From: a virus
Reading direction: 5' to 3' (one strand)
IMG/VR virus record: IMGVR_UViG_3300022926_001171
Span: 1 to 45,426 of that record
DNA length: 45,426 bases
Of the stretch, positions 1 through 6,797 are shown piece after piece. The notes below the pieces were generated by a model. The model made no database searches and was not told the origin of the DNA. It was given only the letters and a program-made list of their open reading frames with translations. The position numbers and the translations under genes were made by a program. Every line of letters starts with the position of its first letter. Positions within the stretch are counted from its first letter, which is position 1.

Positions 1-147
1 TAATGTATCATGTACACCGTTTAGTGTATGAAAGGCATGAGCGAATCCCTTGGAACCACCGTGGACAGCATGGTCCTCAACGTGTTCAAGGTGAGTCAAT
101 TTATCTTCGTCTGTGGCCTCAGTGAGGAATCTTTTTAATGTAAGCAT
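1..147 (-). CDS. Partial conserved phage protein (N-terminus only)
   Basis: The first 49 codons of a gene that runs off the left edge. The start ATG is at 147. The N-terminus reads MLTLKRFLTEATDEDK followed by THLEHVEDHAVHGGSKGF. A short 'FLTEA' leader followed by HLEHxED is, from memory, typical of a conserved family in marine T4-like phages (possibly DUF6267) whose biochemical role is not established. A TATAAATA late-promoter box ends six bases upstream of the ATG, so late expression is likely. Function is not assigned. Confidence 0.7.
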   Translation of the reverse strand, partial: MLTLKRFLTEATDEDKLTHLEHVEDHAVHGGSKGFAHAFHTLNGVHDTL

Positions 148-152
148 ATCAG

Positions 153-160
153 TATTTATA
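153..160 (-). promoter_or_regulatory. Late promoter box TATAAATA
   Basis: Exact match to the T4 late -10 consensus, overlapping the stop of the glycosyltransferase gene. With T4 spacing (+1 about six bases past the box), transcription would begin at or next to the ATG at 147, giving a leaderless or near-leaderless mRNA for the left-edge gene. Confidence 0.5.
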
Positions 161-869
161 AAATCTTTTGGTAATGGAAGTTTAAATTACCATTAACTTT
201 GCCTTTTAATTCTTTGTCACTAGGAGTTCTTTTAGGTATCCGTAGTATCATGTTTTTATCATCATATGTAGTTATTTTGACGCTTGTATCAACAATAGAT
301 TCTCTGCCGCCTCTTATTAATTTGATAACAACATCAGGTATTTCAACACATTTAGATATTCTATCCAACCTAGAAAGAAATTCTCGATCACCTTTGTGAT
401 AACCTGTAAACGATTCATCATAACCGCCGGAGCGCCAAAAAGTATCTTTATTAATTACAAAAATATTATGGTGCCCAGGAAACGAATATTGTTTTCTTCC
501 TACAGACATAGCCATTTTATAAACAAAATTATCTTTAACTTCCATTTCACTAATAGAAAACGCATCCTTAACCGCCAGATGCGCGTCTATATCCAAAAAC
601 ATAATATTGCTTGAAGATGCTACGGTTGCAATAAGATTTCTACAACCGTGACTATTAAATCCTATATCTTCAGTAACACGATATAGTTGAAAATTTGGTA
701 GGCGAAGACGCTTCACCAAATCATATGCGGGATATATTTCTGAACCATCATCCACTAAAAAAATTTCAACATTAGTAGGATACTTTTTCCAAAGTCTTAT
801 TTGTTTTTTTAACAGTTCCGGTTCATTGTAATACGTATAGCCTAGTGTTATCTTAGGTATTGAGTCCAT
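156..869 (-). CDS. Glycosyltransferase, GT-A fold (family 2-like)
   Basis: A 237-residue protein with the hallmarks of a GT-A sugar transferase. The N-terminal strand carries LVDDGS (38-43), a nucleotide-sugar-binding acidic motif. FLDID (91-95) is the DxD motif that holds the metal and sugar nucleotide. GGYDESFTGYHKGDREF (148-164) resembles the C-terminal acceptor-side segment of galactosyltransferase-like GT2/GT27 enzymes. The start at 869 overlaps the end of the upstream gene by 17 bases. A cytidylyltransferase lies close by, and UDP-glucose dehydrogenase, GalE and a second glycosyltransferase are elsewhere in the window, so it probably belongs to a sugar-modification set. The acceptor (DNA, virion or host surface) cannot be told from sequence. 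Confidence 0.85.
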   Translation of the reverse strand: MDSIPKITLGYTYYNEPELLKKQIRLWKKYPTNVEIFLVDDGSEIYPAYDLVKRLRLPNFQLYRVTEDIGFNSHGCRNLIATVASSSNIMFLDIDAHLAVKDAFSISEMEVKDNFVYKMAMSVGRKQYSFPGHHNIFVINKDTFWRSGGYDESFTGYHKGDREFLSRLDRISKCVEIPDVVIKLIRGGRESIVDTSVKITTYDDKNMILRIPKRTPSDKELKGKVNGNLNFHYQKIL

Positions 870-1197
870 CCAGTAATTCCGTCACATCTATTTTTGTTAC
901 ATCTTGTGCAGGAAAGTCTATAGTCCCACCTGTTTGTAACTGAAAAGATTCCGAATGTGTCAAGCTGTCTGAGGAAAATAGTTCAAAACCAACATACAAT
1001 TCTTTTACATCTACTTCAATTTTACCTTCCAGTATGTGTTGGAATTTATTAATTTCTTCACCTACCTCTTGCCAGGCTGGTTCTTTATCAAAGAAAGCTA
1101 TGATATATTCATGGCCGTCAACATGACGCCACATAGGCAGATCTTCAGATCCTATATTTTTATATATTTTAGTGATAGCGACTAGTTTTAGATTCAT
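853..1197 (-). CDS. Conserved hypothetical protein
   Basis: A 114-residue protein beginning MNLKLVAITKIYKNIG. The ATG at 1197 is preferred over the in-frame codon at 1221 because GGAG sits about eight bases upstream. It has no signal peptide or membrane segment and I see no catalytic motif. It is mildly acidic, with a mixed alpha/beta pattern. It is packed between the glycosyltransferase (17-base overlap) and a small upstream gene (29-base overlap), so it is co-transcribed with them. I do not recognise the family. Confidence 0.6.
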   Translation of the reverse strand: MNLKLVAITKIYKNIGSEDLPMWRHVDGHEYIIAFFDKEPAWQEVGEEINKFQHILEGKIEVDVKELYVGFELFSSDSLTHSESFQLQTGGTIDFPAQDVTKIDVTELLDGLNT

Positions 1198-1360
1198 AGT
1201 AATACTCCGGACATTTTTCAATTTCTGTTAGACTTACATTATATTTAGTTGCCATTTTTTTGGCAGCGTCCTTCCAGTATGCCCTGAAGCTAGGATCTAA
1301 AGTTCTACGACTAGCTATGACTACTTTAGCAATCTTACTTTTTATATCTGATTCACTCAT
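1169..1360 (-). CDS. Small hypothetical protein
   Basis: A 63-residue protein starting MSESDIKSKIAKVVIASRRT. The open frame extends upstream into the cytidylyltransferase gene. I place the start at the ATG at 1360, just past that gene's stop at 1377, with GAGG/GGGA upstream. It is basic and probably helical (KDAAKKMATKYNVSLTEIE), ending in a tyrosine-rich tail. It overlaps the next gene by 29 bases. Function unknown. A start at 1414, giving 81 residues, is possible but would lie largely inside the upstream gene. Confidence 0.5.
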   Translation of the reverse strand: MSESDIKSKIAKVVIASRRTLDPSFRAYWKDAAKKMATKYNVSLTEIEKCPEYYYESKTSRYH

Positions 1361-1376
1361 ATTAAATTCCCAATCC

Positions 1377-1817
1377 TCAAGATACAGCTTTAATACTCTT
1401 AGATTTAACGGCATGGATACGCTCCCGTAGTTCAGTAGTAGAAAAACTGTGTTCACGTTTATTAAAGTATAATTCTATACCACGTTGCTTGCAGATGTCT
1501 TGTCCAGTGAATTTTGCATTTCTATATTCTTCACCTACAATGCGAACATCTATATCAAGTGTAAGCAATAGATCCTCAAGATCCTTTTCAGTCTGATATA
1601 CAACAATTTCATCTACATACTTCACAGCCTCAAGCTGAATGTAGCGTTCTACAAGAGACTGAATCGGCTTGTTCTTGCTATTTGGCCTATCAATAGTAGG
1701 GTCCGTTTGTAGTCCACAAATCAACCAGTCACACTGGTTTCTTGCTTCTTTGAGCATTGTGATATGCCCAGCGTGAAGTAAATCAAAAGTGGAACAGGTA
1801 AACCCAATTTTACTCAT
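1377..1817 (-). CDS. Cytidylyltransferase-like nucleotidyltransferase (TagD/glycerol-3-P family)
   Basis: A 146-residue enzyme of the HIGH-superfamily nucleotidyltransferases. FDLLHAGH (11-18) has the HxGH nucleotide-binding motif, and HSFSTTELRERI (123-134) matches the C-terminal ISTT-like signature of glycerol-3-phosphate cytidylyltransferases. Members activate a small phosphate such as glycerol-3-phosphate with CTP, or a sugar phosphate with a nucleotide. The ATG at 1817 overlaps the upstream stop as ATGA with GGGA upstream, and is chosen over an earlier in-frame codon at 1847. It sits next to a glycosyltransferase, which fits making an activated precursor for a surface or DNA decoration. 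The substrate is not determinable. Confidence 0.82.
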   Translation of the reverse strand: MSKIGFTCSTFDLLHAGHITMLKEARNQCDWLICGLQTDPTIDRPNSKNKPIQSLVERYIQLEAVKYVDEIVVYQTEKDLEDLLLTLDIDVRIVGEEYRNAKFTGQDICKQRGIELYFNKREHSFSTTELRERIHAVKSKSIKAVS

Positions 1818-2083
1818 AATACTATTCCCGATGTAAACTGTCGCCATGCCTTTTCTACTGCAGGATTGACTTCTGACACCACTACTATCTGAGCGTTGTT
1901 AAAAGTAACCTTCTTAGGTTCTTCCACTCCTGCCATACTAACACCTTTAGCAAAACCCATGCCCTGTTGATTGTGTACAATCATTCTAGGATCTTCAATA
2001 GTAATTCCTTCAGGAGAGTCTGCTATAAATTTACCGACAAACTCACCTACAGAGGTTACTACACTAACAATTTCGTTATTCAT
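1814..2083 (-). CDS. Small beta-rich protein, possible LSm-like fold
   Basis: An 89-residue protein starting MNNEIVSVVTSVGEFVGKFI at the ATG at 2083, which overlaps the upstream stop as ATGAATAA. The open frame extends upstream to 2308, but that part is a shadow of the Api92-like gene. The pattern is beta strand, G-E-x-V-G turn, GITIEDPRMIV, then VTFNNAQIVVVSEVNPAVEKAW. The same order of elements is visible in the genes at 13023-13403 and 38327-38743. An Sm/LSm-like barrel is my inference from this strand pattern; function is unknown. Confidence 0.6.
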   Translation of the reverse strand: MNNEIVSVVTSVGEFVGKFIADSPEGITIEDPRMIVHNQQGMGFAKGVSMAGVEEPKKVTFNNAQIVVVSEVNPAVEKAWRQFTSGIVL

Positions 2084-2636
2084 TTTCATCATCTTGCATA
2101 TTCTCCATCCAACAGGCCATATCATTAGACCACGACATAATTTTTTCTTGTACCATGTCGCGGTATTCCCAAGTGTCATAGTCCTCGCTGTCAAAAGGCG
2201 TACCGCCTTCTGCCAACCAAATTTGTTCAAAGAAGTTATGATCTGCTTCTTCAACGTCCCAATCACCGTTGGCCCAAACAGCACAACCGGCAAAATTAAT
2301 AAACTCATCTATATATGTAAGTTCAACACGAACCTTGGGATCAAGCTCCTCAAGATATCGAGCAAGAGCTTTTGTAAACGGAAATATACTACACCAAGCA
2401 CTGGTGATACTGACAAAATCATTGCCTTCCTCGTAGTAATCAGCATGAGCCCACTTAGGCCCTACATAGTCGCTCATCCATTCATATGAAGGATAATCAT
2501 CACGATCCCAGTCAGGTAGGAAATGTGCGTGTTCTAATCCTGATTCATCAAAAAGTTTAGAAAATATGCGATCAAAAGCATTCATGCAAGCATGGTTGCC
2601 AGTGACCTTAAGATTATTATCTACATGATTTGCCAT
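2076..2636 (-). CDS. Api92-like / YubB-type ferredoxin-fold protein
   Basis: A 186-residue acidic, aromatic-rich protein. The start MANHVDNNLKVTGN and the W-rich acidic centre (KWAHADYYEEGNDFV, AVWANGDWDVEEADHNF) resemble the Api92/YubB ferredoxin-like family (DUF1281) carried by many plasmids and phages. CGGAGA upstream of the ATG at 2636 supports the start. No catalytic residues are known for the family. It is the last gene before a short spacer and overlaps the LSm-like gene by eight bases. Confidence 0.6.
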   Translation of the reverse strand: MANHVDNNLKVTGNHACMNAFDRIFSKLFDESGLEHAHFLPDWDRDDYPSYEWMSDYVGPKWAHADYYEEGNDFVSITSAWCSIFPFTKALARYLEELDPKVRVELTYIDEFINFAGCAVWANGDWDVEEADHNFFEQIWLAEGGTPFDSEDYDTWEYRDMVQEKIMSWSNDMACWMENMQDDENE

Positions 2637-2703
2637 TTAGTATCTCCGAATACAATAATAAGGTGGGCCCGTTAAGGTGGAGCCCATACCTCATTACAAA
2701 TGA

Positions 2704-2961
2704 TTACTCAAATACTGAGGAACCAACAGCCTGATAAGCAGCTGCAATCATAGCACGGCTAGGAGTACCCAGACGATATACAGTAGTACCGTTCTTAGCA
2801 GTGTTAGTGTAAATAGCATGACCGTTTGCACGGAGCTCGCTTACACGCTTGCCAAGAGAAGCAACACCGAACAGACCCTGAGCCTGCTTGACAGACAGTG
2901 ACTGGCCGGAACGGAGGAAGTTAAGAACCTTCTGGTTCTGGGTTGTAGCTGTTTTAGACAT
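2704..2961 (-). CDS. Small helix-turn-helix protein
   Basis: An 85-residue protein with a single winged HTH-like domain: QNQKVLNFLRSGQSLSVKQA then LFGVASLGKRVSELRANGHAI and a beta wing (TVYRLG). This matches the small phage HTH family (HTH_39-like). AAGGAG six bases from the ATG gives a strong ribosome site. It is the fourth gene of the operon driven by the promoters at 3667-3782, so it is probably expressed early and could regulate phage or host transcription. Its target is not known. Confidence 0.75.
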   Translation of the reverse strand: MSKTATTQNQKVLNFLRSGQSLSVKQAQGLFGVASLGKRVSELRANGHAIYTNTAKNGTTVYRLGTPSRAMIAAAYQAVGSSVFE

Positions 2962-2985
2962 AAATGTCTCCTTTCATCATCAAAG

Positions 2986-3195
2986 TTAATCCCACTTTTT
3001 ATGGGAACCAATACGCTCGTTATCTTCATAACCGAGCATATATTCTTTATATTCTACACTAGTTCTATCAGTGATGTCAACCTTATTTTCGGAGTTGTAG
3101 TTGGCGCCTACATAATAATGCGGGTCTTCACCACGTTGATAATAACTATCTGCAGAACCACGGTCATAAGGACCGCCATGTCTTTTATCTACCAT
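2986..3195 (-). CDS. Conserved small phage protein (RHGGPYDRGSADSYY)
   Basis: A 69-residue protein beginning MVDKRHGGPYDRGSADSYYQ. This N-terminal signature recurs, from memory, in many phage-encoded small proteins of unknown role. The C-terminal half (EYKEYMLGYEDNERIG) is reminiscent of a ribosome-modulation-factor-like helix with 'GY..N', but this is weak. The ATG at 3195 overlaps the upstream stop as TAATG, with GAGG upstream, so it is translationally coupled to the 3195-3626 gene and expressed early with it. Confidence 0.7.
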   Translation of the reverse strand: MVDKRHGGPYDRGSADSYYQRGEDPHYYVGANYNSENKVDITDRTSVEYKEYMLGYEDNERIGSHKKWD

Positions 3196-3626
3196 TACGC
3201 TGCCTCCTCAAAACGAATGAGGGAACATTCACGCTGGCCGTTCTCGTCTTGTTTCCAAGAACGCTGTCCTACGACCCTGTTGGACATATCGTAGGACCTA
3301 ACATCCTTCTCGCAGTTGAGGTGACCATCAATGCTCAAACGAGCATAAGTGACGGTTTCCCATTCCTCAACCAAGGTTGACGGATCGAAATCGCAATCGT
3401 CAACCAGGTGCTGGCCGATAATATACTCCTCGGAGTAATCGGAGGAATGCTCAATGCACTTCTCCACGGCCGCATAAAACGCAGGGTCCTGCGCCTCGGC
3501 GAGGGAAACCTCAACCACAAAGGTGTCACCACCTTTGTTTTTCCAATACTGCGGGCAAGTACCCTTGCCGTCCCAATCATGGGAACCATAGTTTTCGCGG
3601 AATTGGGTACAAATTACTAGTTTCAT
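3195..3626 (-). CDS. Conserved hypothetical phage protein, early operon leader
   Basis: A 143-residue protein starting MKLVICTQFRENYGSHDWDG, with CPQYWKNKGGDTFVV, a run I associate with a conserved phage family of unknown function. It is the first gene behind two sigma-70-like promoters and the shared leader containing ATGAAAAAACG. GAGGAC about eight bases upstream of the ATG at 3626 gives good initiation. It contains several cysteines but no clear zinc spacing. The G+C content looks higher than that of its neighbours. No function assigned. Confidence 0.7.
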   Translation of the reverse strand: MKLVICTQFRENYGSHDWDGKGTCPQYWKNKGGDTFVVEVSLAEAQDPAFYAAVEKCIEHSSDYSEEYIIGQHLVDDCDFDPSTLVEEWETVTYARLSIDGHLNCEKDVRSYDMSNRVVGQRSWKQDENGQRECSLIRFEEAA

Positions 3627-3636
3627 ATTACAGTCC

Positions 3637-3654
3637 TCACAACCGTTTTTTCAT
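3637..3654 (-). CDS. Possible leader peptide uORF (5 codons, MKKRL)
   Basis: Between promoter and first gene, the leader contains ATG AAA AAA CGG TTG TGA, and its TGA overlaps the gene's GAGG ribosome site. The identical five-codon ORF is found before the 21136-23382 gene. The uORF itself has no Shine-Dalgarno sequence. It may be a regulatory leader or simply conserved untranslated sequence. Confidence 0.25.
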   Translation of the reverse strand: MKKRL

Positions 3655-3666
3655 TTTATAATGCTT

Positions 3667-3694
3667 ATTATACACGAATCTGAGGAAATGTCAA
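3667..3694 (-). promoter_or_regulatory. Sigma-70-like promoter (proximal), 16-bp spacer
   Basis: TTGACA (3694-3689) and TATAAT (3672-3667), both perfect consensus, 16 bp apart, with GC before the -35 box (TGCTTGACA). It drives the early operon 3626 to about 1. The -10 and leader (GTATAATAAGCA..TATA..ATGAAAAAACG) are nearly identical to the promoters at 20934 and 23426. Confidence 0.88.
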
Positions 3695-3734
3695 GCATTT
3701 TTTTCACTTTTTTCCAATTATTTGGCCTAATGAA

Positions 3735-3814
3735 ATCAACAACTTATATGCTTATATTACTATCTGTAGGTTCACTTGTCAAGCATTAAAAATGCTTTAA
3801 TAATCAATGAGTTA
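3735..3814. repeat. ATCAAnnACTTA motif, locus A (2 copies)
   Basis: Two copies on the plus strand: 3735-3746 (ATCAACAACTTA) and 3803-3814 (ATCAATGAGTTA, one mismatch). They bracket the distal promoter. The same 12-bp motif recurs three times at 21002-21070 and three times at 23473-23539, always in an intergenic region upstream of a strong early promoter. Likely operator sites; the binding protein is unknown. Confidence 0.7.
3754..3782 (-). promoter_or_regulatory. Second sigma-70-like promoter (distal), 17-bp spacer
   Basis: TGCTTGACA with -35 at 3782-3777 and TAATAT at 3759-3754, 17 bp apart, about 90 bases upstream of the proximal promoter. The -35 overlaps a small hairpin (AAGCATTTTTAATGCTT). 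The -10 box is weaker than that of the proximal promoter. One copy of the ATCAAnnACTTA motif lies between the two promoters and one lies upstream. Confidence 0.6.
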
Positions 3815-3854
3815 GGTAAGCCCTACAAGGGTCTGTAAGGGGCTGTGCTGACTA

Positions 3855-3877
3855 GGGTACTCTGGGTATTAGTACCC
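3855..3877 (-). terminator. Possible terminator hairpin after virion gene
   Basis: GGGTACT (3855-3861) and AGTACCC (3871-3877) form a 7-bp stem that overlaps the end of the virion protein gene. No clear T-run follows on the minus strand, so intrinsic termination is doubtful. A second weak inverted repeat (AGCCC..GGGCT) lies just beyond. Confidence 0.3.
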
Positions 3878-4633
3878 TTCGGACCACTGATTAAACTCGT
3901 TTTCTTTGACTAAAACAAGGTTAAATGTGCCAGTGATAACCGCCGCACCAGTACCAGCAGTAACTCTTAGGTCAACATCAGTCTTCTCCGCGAGTGTGAC
4001 TGGGACACCAAAGATATATTCATACTGACCGCCATATGTTGCGCCCTTGTGCATTGTTCTGAATACACCATTTGGTTCTCGCATGAGCAATCTAGATTTG
4101 ATAGGAGAGTTAGCACTACCAGCGAATTCATAATGCATCAATAGCCCTATATATCCCGCTGGAACAGTGTAGACACCCATAAGTGTCTGCCCCTCACCCG
4201 CACTAATCTGAGCGATTTTAATGCCAGAAGAGGTACCGTAATGTGCTGAAATATCTCCTACTTCTTGCTGTGAAGAAGTGTTGTACATTCTAAACAATCT
4301 AATATAAGTGTTTTGAGATGCTACAGCGGTTGTTGTTGGGTCAGTAGCGTCAAGGGTGACTGTCTCTGATTGTACATTGAAGTCTGCATCAAGACCCTGA
4401 ATAAAGACTGTAATGCCCGCATCATCTGCATCATCTGATTTGAGATGTACATTTGCGGCACCGAGATCCCATGTAGTAGCCCACGGATATAAAGTAGAAC
4501 CGTCCCAAACAGTTTCTTCTACGCCATTTGCCGGAGAATTGTTTGCGGCAAATTTGTGGATGTGAAGAGCATTGCGGAGTTTACCTCTCGCAAGTTGTAC
4601 TCTCCAATCATCACCGAATAAGAATGTGCTCAT
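3869..4633 (-). CDS. Virion structural protein (marine phage family)
   Basis: A 254-residue, beta-rich, Thr/Ala/Gly-rich protein. The N-terminal pattern (RVQLARGKLRNALHIHKFA, VWDGSTLYPWATTW) and VFIQGLDADFNVQSETVTL are familiar from virion proteins of cyanophages and pelagiphages, where the protein is found by proteomics as a structural component. The fold is probably jelly-roll-like and the exact position in the particle is not known. It is co-transcribed with the upstream EF-hand membrane protein (adjacent, no gap) from the late box at 4990, as expected for a late gene. Confidence 0.75.
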   Translation of the reverse strand: MSTFLFGDDWRVQLARGKLRNALHIHKFAANNSPANGVEETVWDGSTLYPWATTWDLGAANVHLKSDDADDAGITVFIQGLDADFNVQSETVTLDATDPTTTAVASQNTYIRLFRMYNTSSQQEVGDISAHYGTSSGIKIAQISAGEGQTLMGVYTVPAGYIGLLMHYEFAGSANSPIKSRLLMREPNGVFRTMHKGATYGGQYEYIFGVPVTLAEKTDVDLRVTAGTGAAVITGTFNLVLVKENEFNQWSEGY

Positions 4634-4951
4634 TTAGTCTTTTTTCTCTAAAGCGCTTTTGCCGTAAAATGCGGCGACTATAGCAGCGACTGAAACAAAA
4701 TAGGTTGGCGCCATATCACCCAAAACCGACGCGCCTGACTCGAGGCCAAAGAATGTAGATGCAACTACAGCGAACGGATATAACAACATACCGTAAAGTG
4801 CGAACCAGGCCATATTGCGCTGGGCGTCTCGCATTGCGTCCTCATCCTCCAAACGCTTGCGCTTGAATTCGAGGTACATTGCTTTTTCTTCATCATCTAC
4901 AATGCCGTCGCCATTTACGTCAGCATCGTGGAATTTCTTATCATCTGCCAT
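4634..4951 (-). CDS. EF-hand membrane protein with two TM segments
   Basis: A 105-residue protein. Residues 11-22 form a canonical 12-residue EF-hand loop (Asp11, Asn13, Asp15, Gly16, Asp19, Glu22) that would bind calcium. Residues about 23-45 are a charged helix. Two hydrophobic segments follow, about 48-70 and 82-98, and the protein ends in a lysine tail. The size, two TM helices and late promoter fit a holin-like or envelope-associated protein, but an EF-hand holin is not an established class. Similar proteins occur in marine T4-like phages. Topology and calcium binding are inferred. Confidence 0.75.
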   Translation of the reverse strand: MADDKKFHDADVNGDGIVDDEEKAMYLEFKRKRLEDEDAMRDAQRNMAWFALYGMLLYPFAVVASTFFGLESGASVLGDMAPTYFVSVAAIVAAFYGKSALEKKD

Positions 4952-4989
4952 GAGAATCCCCTATATTATATTTGTTATGGGTATCTTGT

Positions 4990-4997
4990 TATTTATA
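4990..4997 (-). promoter_or_regulatory. Late promoter box TATAAATA
   Basis: Exact T4 late consensus 39 bases upstream of the ATG at 4951, just past the helicase stop. It drives the EF-hand protein and the virion protein as a late two-gene unit. Confidence 0.8.
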
Positions 4998-5001
4998 AAG
5001 T

Positions 5002-6387
5002 TTAAAATTTAAAACCCTCAAAGCTACTTATTTTCTTGCCAAACGCTGAATTATCAAATACAGGAGTATCATCATTACCTGCATCTTGTAATCCTTCCTG
5101 AGGATCACCCTCTACATCAAACAGTTTCATTCTTGATCTGTCTACACCCAACATAAACCTTTTGTTCCTAGTGGGGTCCGAATATCTATTCTTCAACTGT
5201 TTAACCATAACTTGACCTAACTTTTCTATTTCCTCTGTGCTGATGAGCGCAAACATCAAGTCTGCTGTAGCAGGAAGGCCAAATGATTCTGAGGTATCAG
5301 TCAATTCAACATCACTACTATTGTATCCACTCCTTGTAGTCTGTGTAGCAGTTACAAGAGGAACATCATGTTCAACTGCTAGTCCTCTAAGTTCTTCTGC
5401 AATGGACTTGATGATTGTGTAGGAGTTTGCTGAGGAACCAGCACGGAACCTACTGCTACTACATATGTTAAGGTAGTCAATATATATAATATCAGGTACA
5501 AAATTTCTTTTAAGTTTGATTTCGTTGAGTAGGGCTTTGAAGTGTCCCGCGTGTGCTGAGGCCGTCGGGTATTCTTTGACGATAAGCCTGCCTTGGATTT
5601 TTTCATTTATCTTTTGTATCCTATCTTCAAACATTTGCTTTGATAGATCTTTTAACTGACCTATAGGCAAATTCATTAGATTGGCATCAATCCTTTCTGC
5701 TATTCTTTCTTCAGACATCTCAAGTGTAATATATAAAACATTTTTACCCTGTGAAATGTTATTAGCTGCAAGATGACACATGAAAAGAGATTTACCAACA
5801 CCTGTTCCTGCAAGACATACATTCAGAGTTTTATTAGCAAGTCCGCCTTCTGTAATCTCATTGAGCATTGCTAAGTCAAAAGGAATTTTTTCTTCTAACC
5901 TATGATAAAACTCATAACGCTGTATTGCGTTTTCAATATAGTCATGTCCTACGTTATTATCAAATCCTACTTGTAATGCTTTTGATAACATATCAGGCAA
6001 AGCGTCAGGACCTCTCTCCTTATCTCTGCCGTCAATAACCTGAATTCCATCCATTATAGCATTGTAGATTGCTTTATCCTTACAATACTTCTCAGTTTCA
6101 TCAAGTAACCACTCGTAATCTATCGTTTGCTCATTCTCTTGTTTCAGCCATTCACTTAGAGCGGGTAGTTCACCTTCTGATACTGTTCTATCTTCTTCAA
6201 TAGAAATAGCAAGTGCTTGTTTTGTAGGAGACTTGTTATATTTATCAGCGTGCTGTTGAATTTTTCTCAACAGTGTTCTGTGTTCACCTGAAAAGTATTC
6301 TGTTTTTAGAAAAGGAATAACTTTTCTAAAATAATTATCATCAGTAAGAAGGGTACTTAAAATTATATTTTCCAACCTGTCTTGCAT
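5002..6387 (-). CDS. gp41: Replicative DNA helicase, T4 gp41 family
   Basis: A 461-residue DnaB-family hexameric helicase that unwinds the lagging-strand template and partners the phage primase. The N-terminal helical domain is followed by the RecA-like motor: Walker A AGTGVGKS (193-200), the NVLYITLEMSEERIAERIDAN segment, Walker B IIYIDY (300-305), and the GLPATADLMFALI arginine/sensor region. Alignment with T4 gp41 is clear by eye over the whole length (RLIVKEYPT..A..F..LLNEIKLKRNFVP). The ATG at 6387 overlaps the upstream kinase by 47 bases. T4 gp41 is 475 residues, so this copy is full length. It transcribes right up to the late promoter of the next unit. Confidence 0.97.
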   Translation of the reverse strand: MQDRLENIILSTLLTDDNYFRKVIPFLKTEYFSGEHRTLLRKIQQHADKYNKSPTKQALAISIEEDRTVSEGELPALSEWLKQENEQTIDYEWLLDETEKYCKDKAIYNAIMDGIQVIDGRDKERGPDALPDMLSKALQVGFDNNVGHDYIENAIQRYEFYHRLEEKIPFDLAMLNEITEGGLANKTLNVCLAGTGVGKSLFMCHLAANNISQGKNVLYITLEMSEERIAERIDANLMNLPIGQLKDLSKQMFEDRIQKINEKIQGRLIVKEYPTASAHAGHFKALLNEIKLKRNFVPDIIYIDYLNICSSSRFRAGSSANSYTIIKSIAEELRGLAVEHDVPLVTATQTTRSGYNSSDVELTDTSESFGLPATADLMFALISTEEIEKLGQVMVKQLKNRYSDPTRNKRFMLGVDRSRMKLFDVEGDPQEGLQDAGNDDTPVFDNSAFGKKISSFEGFKF

Positions 6388-6793
6388 TTCTTATCCTTTT
6401 TCTAATAATATGAATTGAATTTTCTTGTAGATTTTCTCTAATAGTTAAATCAGCACTTGTTGGTTTCACAAACATTTTATTAGTATTATTATAACGACTT
6501 ATGTCTATAGTGTCAAGGAATATAGTGTAGTCCGGATCAAATATCTTACGGGTCTCATGTAAAGGACAAACAAAGTCTGCTATAGCTATTTTACCAAATA
6601 CTGCTTCTGTATACGCAAGACCACGCATACGCATGGCCTGTCTTAGACGGGAATCATAATCAAAGTCCCAATCTTGTACTGCCTCTCTCACAAAGTCTGC
6701 ATTGAGATGTACAAAATCTTCTTGTCCCTCACAAAGTTTTTCTGACAACCAAGTTTTACCCGAACCGGGCAAACCACACACCAACACTATCAT
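6341..6793 (-). CDS. P-loop kinase (adenylylsulfate kinase-like)
   Basis: A 150-residue P-loop kinase. GLPGSGKT (7-14) is the Walker A, and HLNADFVREAVQDWDF (29-44) resembles the CysC/APS-kinase lid start. FVCPLHETRKIF and TIFLDTI match phage proteins annotated as adenylylsulfate kinase-like in marine T4-like phages. The ATG at 6793 follows the desaturase stop directly; the longer in-frame start at 6901 lies inside the desaturase gene and is rejected. No sulfate-assimilation gene is nearby, so the true substrate may be a nucleotide or a polynucleotide end. Confidence 0.75.
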   Translation of the reverse strand: MIVLVCGLPGSGKTWLSEKLCEGQEDFVHLNADFVREAVQDWDFDYDSRLRQAMRMRGLAYTEAVFGKIAIADFVCPLHETRKIFDPDYTIFLDTIDISRYNNTNKMFVKPTSADLTIRENLQENSIHIIRKRIRNARQVGKYNFKYPSY

Positions 6794-6797
6794 AAAT

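Noticed and set aside
1971-2489. 172-residue plus-strand ORF
   Set aside because: Lies opposite two good minus-strand genes, has no ribosome site and no recognisable domain.
2640-2700. Terminator between the Api92-like gene and the HTH gene
   Set aside because: TGGGC..GCCCA can pair, but there is no following T-run and the genes look like one operon.
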